From the NCBI GenBank assembly GCA_021799155.1, contig JAJZBA010000011.1:1-10429 (forward strand): 10,429 nucleotides of DNA. Reading direction: 5' to 3'. The notes beneath the pieces are model-generated. The model ran no database searches, was not told where the DNA came from, and saw nothing but the letters and a program-made list of their open reading frames with translations. Both the position numbers and the translations under genes were made by a program. Below, piece after piece: positions 1 to 5,271 of the stretch (position 1 is the first letter of the stretch; each line of letters opens with the position of its first letter). The DNA is from a bacterium (GTDB taxonomy: Bacteria; Patescibacteriota; Minisyncoccia; UBA6257; UBA9933).

Positions 1-60
1 ACGCACTAGCTTTAGGAGCTAGCGCCGCAAGGCTTGAGGGTTCAAGTCCCTCCCTGCCCA
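1..60 (+). tRNA. tRNA-Leu(UAG), 3' part
   Basis: This is the 3' part of a class II tRNA; the acceptor 5' strand and D arm lie left of the window. The anticodon stem CTAGC (6-10) pairs with GCTAG (18-22) around the loop TTTAGGA (11-17), giving anticodon TAG at 13-15, which reads CUN leucine codons. A short variable arm GCC-GCAA-GGC (24-33) follows, as expected for tRNA-Leu. The T stem GAGGG/CCCTC (36-40/48-52) encloses TTCAAGT. The acceptor strand is CCTGCCC (53-59) and the discriminator is A60, the base leucyl-tRNA synthetase prefers. The next bases are CAA, so the CCA tail is not encoded and must be added after transcription. Confidence 0.93.
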
Positions 61-79
61 CAATAGCACCCATAATAAT

Positions 80-97
80 GATAGGTTTAACACTATC
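80..97. promoter_or_regulatory. Imperfect GTTAAC-type operator, copy 1
   Basis: GATAGGTTTAACACTATC matches the perfect palindrome found at 176-193 and 640-657 at 16 of 18 positions; the two differences are in the left half. It sits about 20 nt after tRNA-Leu. The sequence can alternatively fold with GATAGG (80-85) pairing to CCTATC (100-105). It is probably a weaker binding site for the neighbouring TrpR-like regulator (inference). Confidence 0.5.
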
Positions 98-132
98 GGC
101 CTATCAGTTTGGAATTACTAATATTGTTTTTG

Positions 133-156
133 CTGTATTTTGTTGACAAAATACAG
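133..156. repeat. 10-bp inverted repeat around TTGACA
   Basis: CTGTATTTTG (133-142) and CAAAATACAG (147-156) are perfect reverse complements separated by TTGA. No T-run follows on either strand, so it is not a classical terminator. The centre contains TTGACA on the plus strand and TTGTCA on the minus strand, both -35-like, which fits a regulatory site overlapping a promoter better than a termination hairpin. Confidence 0.55.
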
Positions 157-172
157 TAGCGATATTGTTAAT
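143..172 (+). promoter_or_regulatory. Possible plus-strand promoter upstream of operator copy 2
   Basis: A perfect -35 hexamer TTGACA (143-148) is followed at 18 nt by GTTAAT (167-172), a 4/6 match to the -10 box. Transcription would start at about 179, inside the perfect operator at 176-193, an arrangement suited to repression. No plus-strand gene follows before 1779, so the product could only be a short or antisense RNA. The -10 match is weak. Confidence 0.28.
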
Positions 173-175
173 AGC

Positions 176-193
176 GATAGTGTTAACACTATC
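176..193. promoter_or_regulatory. Perfect palindromic operator GATAGTGTTAACACTATC, copy 2
   Basis: This is an 18-bp perfect palindrome centred on GTTAAC, identical in all 18 bases to the site at 640-657. A degenerate partial copy, GATATTGTTAA, begins immediately upstream at 161. The centre GTTAAC is also the centre of the Escherichia coli trp operator (CTAGTTAACTAG type, established knowledge). It lies about 55 nt beyond the 3' end of the TrpR-like gene. Confidence 0.65.
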
Positions 194-215
194 AGCGTAG
201 AAACCGCCAACGATC

Positions 216-240
216 ACCGGCTTTAAGAGTCCGGTATTTT
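216..240 (+). terminator. Weak hairpin followed by ATTTT
   Basis: ACCGG (216-220) pairs with CCGGT (231-235) across a 10-nt loop and is followed on the plus strand by ATTTT. It could end a short plus-strand transcript starting near 179. On the minus strand it lies just after the TrpR-like gene but has no T-run there. The stem is only 5 bp, so the call is tentative. Confidence 0.25.
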
Positions 241-246
241 GAAAAT

Positions 247-585
247 TTAGAGCGAGATTTTCGTATTCCAATCTTTTTGATCTCGTCGCTCTGCCAGCGC
301 CTGTTTATTCTCTTTTTTTCTGGTAAAACCATTTTTAACAAAGCTGATGGTGGAACAAGGAACATCTAAAATATTTCCTATTTTTCTATAACTTAAACCT
401 TGGTTAAGTAAGTGCAAAATCATCAATCGTTTTCCGATAATTATTTGTTCGGTAGGACTAAAAATTTTTTCTATGACCGCCCTTAAATCTCGCCGAGATT
501 TTATTTCTTTAATTTTCTTAAAAAATTCTCTCCATGCGACATCTTTTAAATCTTTTTCTAAATATTTCTTATTAACATTAGACAT
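247..585 (-). CDS. TrpR-superfamily (YerC/YecD-like) transcriptional regulator
   Basis: The product is a 112-residue DNA-binding protein with the Trp-repressor fold signature. Residues about 30-60 contain the pattern of charged helix, 'SPTEQIIIGKR' and a hydrophobic helix that precedes the reader domain in TrpR/YerC proteins. Residues about 64-87 ('LSYRKIGNILDVPCSTIS...') form the helix-turn-helix. The tail (about 88-112) is strongly basic. TrpR-like proteins bind palindromic operators as dimers; whether this one senses tryptophan cannot be told from the sequence. It starts at ATG with no Shine-Dalgarno sequence but an A-rich leader. A perfect palindrome lies 55 nt upstream of the start, and two more copies lie beyond its 3' end, which points to autoregulation. 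No trp genes are visible nearby. Confidence 0.82.
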   Translation of the reverse strand: MSNVNKKYLEKDLKDVAWREFFKKIKEIKSRRDLRAVIEKIFSPTEQIIIGKRLMILHLLNQGLSYRKIGNILDVPCSTISFVKNGFTRKKENKQALAERRDQKDWNTKISL

Positions 586-639
586 TTATTTTATTTTTTA
601 TAATATTTTACTTTATTTAATTTTAACGTATTTCCCCCC

Positions 640-657
640 GATAGTGTTAACACTATC
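640..657. promoter_or_regulatory. Perfect palindromic operator GATAGTGTTAACACTATC, copy 3
   Basis: This is identical to copy 2. Its symmetry extends two further bases on each side, to 638-659, giving 22 perfectly palindromic bases. It lies 55-72 nt upstream of the TrpR-like gene's ATG and downstream of the xer stop, within the intergenic region that must carry the regulator's promoter. Probable autoregulatory operator. Confidence 0.68.
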
Positions 658-660
658 GGC

Positions 661-753
661 TTTCATTTGGTTTTATTTATTTTTTATTTTTTTATATATT
701 TTCTTCTTTTATTTATTTTTCTTCGGTTTACTTATTTTCTTCTTCAACTTTAT
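661..753. other. Noncoding, strongly pyrimidine-rich (plus) stretch
   Basis: Between the operator and the xer stop the plus strand is almost entirely T and C (runs of TTTATTT and CTTCTTC), so the minus-strand RNA is purine-rich. No gene, hairpin or terminator is evident. The plus-strand open frame across it is T-rich low-complexity sequence antisense to the regulator and is not credible as a protein. Confidence 0.5.
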
Positions 754-1641
754 CTATTTTCTTCTTCGGCCATGGAAGGCCTGATGAACTTCTTTAAGTT
801 TTTTGTTGGTTAAATGAGTATAAATTTGGGTGGTAGAAACATTAGCGTGCCCCAATAATTCCTGAACCGAACGCAAATCAGCGCCGCCGATTAAAAGATC
901 GGTGGCAAAAAGATGGCGAATAATATGAGGATGAATTTTTTGAGAAATGCCGGCCTTTCTGGCGTAAAAATCAATTATTCTTTGAACCGCGCGCGGAATT
1001 ATTCTTCCAATAATTTTTGGATTTTTCGCTTTGGTTAAACTAATAAAAAGCGCTTCTTCGGCGTCGGCTCTTTTATCTAAATAATTTTTAATCGCTTTTT
1101 TGGCCCGTTCCGATAAAAAAACTATTCGCAATTTTCCGCCTTTGCCGCGGATTGAAATTTCACCGCGGGCAATATCAAAATAACGATTCAAAGAGCAAAG
1201 CTCAGAAATCCGCAAGCCGGTGGAAAATAAAATTTCTAAAATCGCCCTGTCGCGAAGACTGCGCAAATCATCACCTTTGGGCGCTTCCAATAATCTTTCT
1301 AAATCCTTATATTCAATAATTTCTATCTGGCGCTCGGGAATTTTCGGCAATTCAATTTTATCCGGCGACAAAACATTAAAATCGTTTTTTACCAAATATT
1401 TCAAAAAATTTCTTAAAGCAATGATATAATAACTCTGGGTGATTTTTTTAATCCCCTGCCTTGCCAAACGGAGTCGAAATTCGCGGACAGTTTCCAGGGT
1501 AATATCTTTTTCATTTTTGATTTTTCCGAAATTTATAAACGCTTTTAAATATCTCTCGTAATTTTCCCGCGTTTTCGGGGAGCGATTTTTTTCAATTTCC
1601 AAATAGTCGAGATAATTTTTTAACAACACTTTAATGTCCAT
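754..1641 (-). CDS. xerC/xerD-like: Xer-family tyrosine recombinase
   Basis: The product has 295 residues, the usual XerC/XerD size. An N-terminal SAM-like core-binding domain (about 1-95) precedes the catalytic domain (about 110-290). All catalytic residues are present: Arg144 in TGLRISEL, Lys167 in RGKGGK, the HxxR pair His239/Arg242 in HPHIIRH, His265 in LLGH, and the nucleophile Tyr274 in STTQIYTH. Xer enzymes resolve chromosome dimers at dif; with one copy visible it is probably the resident Xer, although XerC and XerD cannot be told apart here. It starts at ATG with an extended -10 box exactly 7 nt upstream, suggesting a leaderless mRNA. It is divergent from the NPF-protein gene. Nothing nearby marks it as an integrase: no second copy of the tRNA-Leu end is visible. 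Confidence 0.93.
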   Translation of the reverse strand: MDIKVLLKNYLDYLEIEKNRSPKTRENYERYLKAFINFGKIKNEKDITLETVREFRLRLARQGIKKITQSYYIIALRNFLKYLVKNDFNVLSPDKIELPKIPERQIEIIEYKDLERLLEAPKGDDLRSLRDRAILEILFSTGLRISELCSLNRYFDIARGEISIRGKGGKLRIVFLSERAKKAIKNYLDKRADAEEALFISLTKAKNPKIIGRIIPRAVQRIIDFYARKAGISQKIHPHIIRHLFATDLLIGGADLRSVQELLGHANVSTTQIYTHLTNKKLKEVHQAFHGRRRK

Positions 1642-1648
1642 TAAATTT

Positions 1649-1657
1649 ATTCTACCA
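1649..1657 (-). promoter_or_regulatory. Extended -10 promoter of xer
   Basis: The minus strand reads TGG-TAGAAT, an extended -10 element (TGn plus a 5/6 hexamer match), with 7 nt to the xer ATG. The predicted start site falls at, or one base before, the A of ATG, so the transcript is probably leaderless. No -35 match is seen, as is usual for extended -10 promoters. Confidence 0.5.
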
Positions 1658-1691
1658 CAACTGTCGCAAAATATCTTAACGACTTTCTTGG

Positions 1692-1700
1692 TTATCCACA
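1692..1700 (+). promoter_or_regulatory. Single consensus DnaA box
   Basis: TTATCCACA matches the DnaA-box consensus TTATNCACA exactly and lies between the divergent xer and NPF-protein promoters. Only one box is seen and there is no adjacent dnaA or AT-rich repeat array, so it is not evidence of an origin. It could be a DnaA-responsive site or chance. Confidence 0.35.
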
Positions 1701-1719
1701 GACTGTGAATTCGTTAAAG

Positions 1720-1728
1720 TGTTATAAT
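1720..1728 (+). promoter_or_regulatory. Extended -10 promoter of the NPF/cysteine-module cassette
   Basis: TGT-TATAAT is a perfect extended -10 element. No good -35 is seen. Transcription would begin near 1735, giving an AT-rich leader of about 45 nt before the ATG at 1779, without a Shine-Dalgarno sequence. It is the only strong plus-strand promoter before the two exported-protein genes. Confidence 0.55.
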
Positions 1729-1778
1729 TTTAAATAATAAAGTCGAGCGTTTAAATTATTTTTAATAATTAATAATTT

Positions 1779-2036
1779 ATGGAAGGAAATAAATTAAAAA
1801 TTTTGCTACCAATAATTATCGCGCTAGCGGTCGGATTAGCTGCCGGCTATTTTTACGGCAACGCAACAGGCAAAAAAACCGGTCGAACAGAACTTTTGGC
1901 GGAACAAAAAGCAACCGCTGAAGCAACAGCCAAAGCAGTGCAGGAAGAAATCGCCAGACAAGCCAATCCTTTTTCGGCAACCGGAACCGAAGTAAATCCG
2001 TTTAAGGGTTCCTATCAAAATCCTTTTGCTCAATAA
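1779..2036 (+). CDS. Small membrane-anchored protein with three NPF motifs
   Basis: I do not recognise a named family. The 85-residue product has a short charged N-terminus, one membrane segment at about 8-28 (Ile/Leu/Ala-rich, ending in GYFYG), then an Ala/Glu/Lys-rich helix at about 36-61 that could form a short coiled coil. The C-terminal tail carries Asn-Pro-Phe three times (63-65, 73-75, 81-83). The topology is probably N-terminus inside with helix and tail outside, or an uncleaved signal anchor. The ATG start follows an extended -10 promoter. The next gene begins 13 nt after this stop, so the two are surely co-transcribed; the mature N-terminus of that larger protein also contains an NPF. 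A structural or cell-surface role for the pair is inference only. Confidence 0.75.
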   Translation: MEGNKLKILLPIIIALAVGLAAGYFYGNATGKKTGRTELLAEQKATAEATAKAVQEEIARQANPFSATGTEVNPFKGSYQNPFAQ

Positions 2037-2049
2037 AATTAACCGCTAT

Positions 2050-3906
2050 ATGAATTATATAATTTATTCAAAAAAAATATTGTCGGGAATAATTTTATCA
2101 TTCGCTTTGTTATTTTCTTTATTTATTATTTCTTCGGCGAAATTGAATCCTTTCGATGTTCAATTTCCGATTTCAGAATTGGGCAACTGTGGTTCAATGA
2201 CAGAGTGCAAAACGTATTGCGATAATCCGGCTAACGCTAAAGCGTGCACCGATTGGGCAGTTGCTAAAGGATTTATTCAATCGCCGCCTCCGCAACAAAG
2301 AAGTCCCGAATTGCCGGCTGCCGGAGGTCCGGGAGGTTGTAAAAGCAGAGAAGAATGCGATATTTATTGTTCTCAGCCCGAACACGGCGAAGAATGTTTT
2401 CGATTCGCCAAGGAACACAATTTAATACCGCAAAAAGAAATTCAACAGATAGAAAAGGAAATGGTACACAAAGAAGGTCCTGGCGGTTGTCGTTCGCGGC
2501 AGGAATGCGACGCTTTTTGCCGCAATCCGGATAATACAGAAACCTGTATTAACTTTGCCGTTAAAGAAGGAAAAATCACACAGGAAGAAGCGAGTTTTAT
2601 GATTGAAAGAACAAAAATGTATCCTCCACCAGGAGGACCGGGAAGACCACCGGAACAACCTGGATTACCAATGCCGCCAAGAGGACCGCGACCACCGGAA
2701 CCGCCGCAAATTGACATGGAAAAAGCAAAGAAATTATTAGAAACCATCGGCGGCCCGGCTGGTTGTAAAACAATGGACGAATGCGATGCTTTTTGTAGTA
2801 TGCCGGAAAACAATGAAACTTGCCTTAAGTACGCTGTTGATAACGGTTTAATTCCGGAAAATCAAATCCATAAAATTAAAAAAATAATGGAATCTCCGGG
2901 TCCGGGCGGCTGTAGGGGACCGGGAGAATGCGACACCTACTGCAGTCGGCCGGAGCACGGCGAGGAATGTTTTAATTTTGCCAAAGAAAACGGTTTAATG
3001 CCTCCGGAAGAAATTCAAAGGATGGAAAAAGAAAGACAAATTATTAAAAAACTTGAACAACAAGGGGGCGGTCCGGGTGGCTGCCGTTCCGCCGAAGAAT
3101 GCCATACGTATTGTTCCGATCCTTCTCACTTTGACGAATGCGCGGCTTTCTCAGTAAAAGAAGGAATGATGACCTCGGAAAAAGCAAAAGAAATGTTAAG
3201 AGAATTCGTGGATATTGATGAAAGAAAATTTGAGCGTTTTGGCCCGCCAGGATTCGGACCACGATTCATTGAAGGATTCGGGCCCCCTCCAACAGAAGAA
3301 GAGTTTGGTCCTCAGGGTCCGCCGCCAGGCTTTGAAGAAAAATTTCAAGAACGGTTTAAAATGTTTGAACAACATCAACAAGAATTCAAACAACGCGAAG
3401 AATTTTGTTCTAATCCCGAAAACGCCGATAAATGCCGACAGTTCGGCCCTGGACCGATGATACCGCCTCAACCAGGAATGATGCCCGAAAGAATGGCGCC
3501 ACCGGAAGGAATAATACCTCCCTCAAGCGGCAAATTCGAAGGCCGAGAGTTCCCGGGGCAAGGAGAACCATTCAAAGAAGGACAGCGACCGCCGGGCATG
3601 CCTTGGAATGAATCTCAAGGTCCGCCTCCGCCTATGATGTGGCCAGCACCATCAGAAAGAGGAATGCCGCCTATTAGGCCAGTTATACCCCTTACTCCTG
3701 AACAAGAAACACAGATGAGAGAACGGCTACGACAAATGCAAGTTCCGCCGGTCGAAGAAGGAATAATGCCGCCGACCAATATGATAACGCCGCCTCCGAC
3801 TGAACAACAGACACCGCCTCCGCCTCCGTCTCCGGAACAAACTCCGACAGGCGCTAATTTGTTCCAGATATTTCTAAAGCCATTCAAGAATTTACTTCGT
3901 TTATAA
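2050..3906 (+). CDS. Secreted/anchored multi-module cysteine-rich protein with Pro-rich tail
   Basis: I recognise the architecture but no named family. I chose ATG at 2050 (618 residues) over an in-frame TTG at 2026 because the TTG lies inside the preceding gene. Residues about 9-30 are a signal peptide or anchor, with a possible cleavage after the Ala of ISSA. Six modules with exact CX5CX3CX8C spacing follow, with first Cys at 47, 97, 147, 239, 288 and 345. A half-module keeps the last two Cys (453, 462). These are the only 26 Cys in the protein, an even number that fits extracellular disulfides. Modules share GGC-x-S-xx-EC-xx-YC-S-x-PE and end in FA-x4-GL. A Pro/Gly/Met/Glu-rich region (about 395-600) and an amphipathic end (603-618) complete it. 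It may be a surface or adhesion protein; the function is unknown. Confidence 0.78.
   Translation: MNYIIYSKKILSGIILSFALLFSLFIISSAKLNPFDVQFPISELGNCGSMTECKTYCDNPANAKACTDWAVAKGFIQSPPPQQRSPELPAAGGPGGCKSREECDIYCSQPEHGEECFRFAKEHNLIPQKEIQQIEKEMVHKEGPGGCRSRQECDAFCRNPDNTETCINFAVKEGKITQEEASFMIERTKMYPPPGGPGRPPEQPGLPMPPRGPRPPEPPQIDMEKAKKLLETIGGPAGCKTMDECDAFCSMPENNETCLKYAVDNGLIPENQIHKIKKIMESPGPGGCRGPGECDTYCSRPEHGEECFNFAKENGLMPPEEIQRMEKERQIIKKLEQQGGGPGGCRSAEECHTYCSDPSHFDECAAFSVKEGMMTSEKAKEMLREFVDIDERKFERFGPPGFGPRFIEGFGPPPTEEEFGPQGPPPGFEEKFQERFKMFEQHQQEFKQREEFCSNPENADKCRQFGPGPMIPPQPGMMPERMAPPEGIIPPSSGKFEGREFPGQGEPFKEGQRPPGMPWNESQGPPPPMMWPAPSERGMPPIRPVIPLTPEQETQMRERLRQMQVPPVEEGIMPPTNMITPPPTEQQTPPPPPSPEQTPTGANLFQIFLKPFKNLLRL
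2188..3141 (+). repeat. Six tandem cysteine modules in the secreted protein
   Basis: Modules 1-3 are spaced exactly 50 residues apart, then a Pro/Gly linker (about 190-222) leads to modules 4-6. Modules 2 and 5 are closest relatives (both PEHGEECF.FAKE), modules 3 and 6 share F-(A/S)-VKEG, and modules 1 and 4 share AV.(K/N)G. This suggests that a three-module block was duplicated. A degenerate half-module follows at 3406-3435. Confidence 0.8.
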
Positions 3907-3923
3907 AAAATGAAAATTTCGGT

Positions 3924-3954
3924 AAAGTCCCGCTTTTAGCGGGACTTTATCTTT
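3924..3954 (+). terminator. Intrinsic terminator after the cysteine-module gene
   Basis: AAAGTCCCGC (3924-3933) pairs perfectly with GCGGGACTTT (3939-3948) around TTTTA, followed by ATCTTT. It lies 17 nt after the stop codon and separates the export cassette from glyA. Its core GTCCCGCT/AGCGGGAC recurs at 9909-9927. Confidence 0.82.
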
Positions 3955-3968
3955 GTTCGACCAACCAC

Positions 3969-3974
3969 TATAAT
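3969..3974 (+). promoter_or_regulatory. -10 box of glyA
   Basis: A perfect TATAAT lies exactly 7 nt before the glyA ATG, so transcription would begin at or next to the start codon. No Shine-Dalgarno sequence is present. No clear -35 is visible; the preceding terminator stem occupies that position. Confidence 0.6.
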
Positions 3975-3981
3975 AAAAACA

Positions 3982-5235
3982 ATGTCCGACAAAGTTTTAG
4001 AAAATTTAATTAAACAAGAAGAAAAACGCCAACAAGAAACACTTAATTTAATCGCTTCGGAAAATATTGTTTCGAAAAAAGTTTTAAACGCTCTTGGTTC
4101 TCCGCTTGTTAATAAATATTCCGAAGGCTATCCGGAAAAACGCTATTACGCCGGAAACGAAATAATCGATAAAATAGAAATTCTCACTCAAAAACGGGCG
4201 CGTAAAGTCTTTAAATTAGGGGAAAATTGGCACATTAATGTTCAGCCTTATTCCGGCTCACCGGCCAACCAGGCGATTTATTACGCCCTGCTTAAACCAG
4301 GCGAAAAAATTATAGGAATGGGTCTTACTTTCGGCGGCCACCTGACTCACGGCTCGAAATTTAATTTTTCCGGTCGTTTTTATAAAAGCGCGCAATACGG
4401 AACGGACAAAAAAGGATTTCTTAATTATAACGAAATTAGAAAGTTGGCGAAAAAAGAAAAGCCGAAAATCATTGTCGCGGGATACAGCAGTTATCCGAGA
4501 ACTATTGATTTTAAAAAATTCAGAAAAATCGCCGATGAAATCAATGCCTATCTTGTAGCCGATATTTCTCACATTGCCGGATTGATTGCCGCCGGCGTTC
4601 ATCCTTCACCCTTTAATTACGCCGATATTGTAATGACTACCACTCATAAAACTCTCCGCGGGCCAAGAGGCGCGATTATTTTTGCAAATCGCCAATCTCA
4701 AATCGCTAAATATTATAAAATTGATATTGCCTCGGCGATCGATAAAGCCGTTTTCCCCGGTCTTCAAGGCGGGCCGCATAATAATCAAACCGCTGCTATT
4801 GCCGCTTGTTTTTATGAAGCAATACAACCTTCGTTTAAAAAATACGGCCGCCAAGTTGTCAAAAACGCCGAAATTTTAGCCAAAGAATTGAAAAGTTTCG
4901 GCTTTCATCTTGTTTCCGACGGAACGGATAATCATTTGGTTCTTATAGATCTGACCGATTTAAAAATTTCCGGCTTAGAGGCTCAAAATTTACTTGAAAA
5001 AGCCGGCATTATTGTTAATCGCAACGCGATTCCTTACGATATTCGGCCGGCGTACGACCCCTCCGGCATTCGAATTGGCACGCCGGCTCTCACCAGCCGC
5101 GGCATGAAAGAAAAAGAAATGAAAAAAATCGCGGAATGGATTTATCGGATTTTAATTAAAAAAGAAAGCCCGGAATCGATTCAAAAAGAAGTTAAAAATA
5201 TGTGCCGAAAATTTCCTTTGCCGTTAAATTTTTGA
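3982..5235 (+). CDS. glyA: Serine hydroxymethyltransferase
   Basis: This PLP enzyme of 417 residues, the normal family length, converts serine and tetrahydrofolate to glycine and 5,10-methylene-THF in the cytosol. Visible landmarks are LIASEN (23-28), the YAGNE substrate region (56-60), YSGSPAN for phosphate binding (90-96), VADISHIAG with the PLP-ring Asp194 and His197, the Schiff-base Lys223 in TTTHKTLRGPRG, VFPGLQGGPHNN (257-268), and the late Arg in SGIRIGTPA. One oddity is a loop between AIIF and DKAVFPG (about 235-253) that is roughly nine residues longer than usual and is encoded by an AAATCGC-type repeat. It has its own promoter after the terminator and is followed 36 nt later by folD, which uses its product. 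It ends in TGA. Confidence 0.96.
   Translation: MSDKVLENLIKQEEKRQQETLNLIASENIVSKKVLNALGSPLVNKYSEGYPEKRYYAGNEIIDKIEILTQKRARKVFKLGENWHINVQPYSGSPANQAIYYALLKPGEKIIGMGLTFGGHLTHGSKFNFSGRFYKSAQYGTDKKGFLNYNEIRKLAKKEKPKIIVAGYSSYPRTIDFKKFRKIADEINAYLVADISHIAGLIAAGVHPSPFNYADIVMTTTHKTLRGPRGAIIFANRQSQIAKYYKIDIASAIDKAVFPGLQGGPHNNQTAAIAACFYEAIQPSFKKYGRQVVKNAEILAKELKSFGFHLVSDGTDNHLVLIDLTDLKISGLEAQNLLEKAGIIVNRNAIPYDIRPAYDPSGIRIGTPALTSRGMKEKEMKKIAEWIYRILIKKESPESIQKEVKNMCRKFPLPLNF
4684..4706 (+). repeat. AAATCGC-type repeat inside glyA
   Basis: GCAAATCGC, CAATCTC and AAATCGC occur back to back and encode ANRQSQIA at residues 235-242. The nine bases GCAAATCGC recur in folD at 6016-6024. The segment coincides with the loop that is longer than in typical serine hydroxymethyltransferases. 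Confidence 0.45.
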
Positions 5236-5236
5236 C

Positions 5237-5260
5237 ACTGGCTCAACGCGTTGCGCCACT
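5237..5260. repeat. Imperfect palindrome between glyA and folD
   Basis: The 24-bp sequence is symmetric about 5248/5249, with 10 of 12 base pairs matching and a perfect inner CAACGCGTTG. It fills most of the 36-nt gap. It has no T-run, so it may be an operator, an mRNA-stabilising hairpin, or a weak processing signal. TATTAC at 5260-5265, 6 nt before the folD ATG, could be a -10 box. Confidence 0.4.
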
Positions 5261-5271
5261 ATTACTGAAAT

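Noticed and set aside
638..659. dif site for the adjacent Xer recombinase
   Set aside because: dif sites have two 11-bp arms around a central spacer of about 6 bp with imperfect symmetry. This palindrome is gapless, occurs several times, and fits a repressor operator better.
473..784. Plus-strand protein of 103 residues rich in Phe and Leu
   Set aside because: It is antisense to the TrpR-like gene and then runs through a low-complexity T-rich stretch. No promoter or family signature.
1..1641. Integrative element with tRNA-Leu as attachment site and the tyrosine recombinase as integrase
   Set aside because: The recombinase has Xer length and motifs, no second copy of the tRNA 3' end is visible, and the rest of the window is core genes.
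1692..1700. Replication origin suggested by a consensus DnaA box
   Set aside because: Only one box was found, with no dnaA/dnaN genes, no box cluster and no AT-rich repeat array. One 9-mer match is weak evidence.
2026..2049. TTG start of the Cys-module protein overlapping the NPF gene
   Set aside because: The ATG at 2050 gives a normal signal sequence without overlap; the TTG lies inside the preceding gene and has no ribosome site.
2188..3435. CRISPR-like or noncoding tandem repeat
   Set aside because: The periodicity is at protein level (Cys modules with diverged codons), not as conserved DNA repeats with spacers.
2194..3887. Several minus-strand open frames opposite the Cys-module gene
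   Set aside because: They are shadows of the biased Pro/Gly/Cys codons of the real gene and have no family features.
1779..3906. A single frameshifted gene spanning the NPF and Cys-module frames
   Set aside because: Each frame has its own N-terminal membrane segment and start codon, and the first has a natural C-terminal tail, so they are two proteins.
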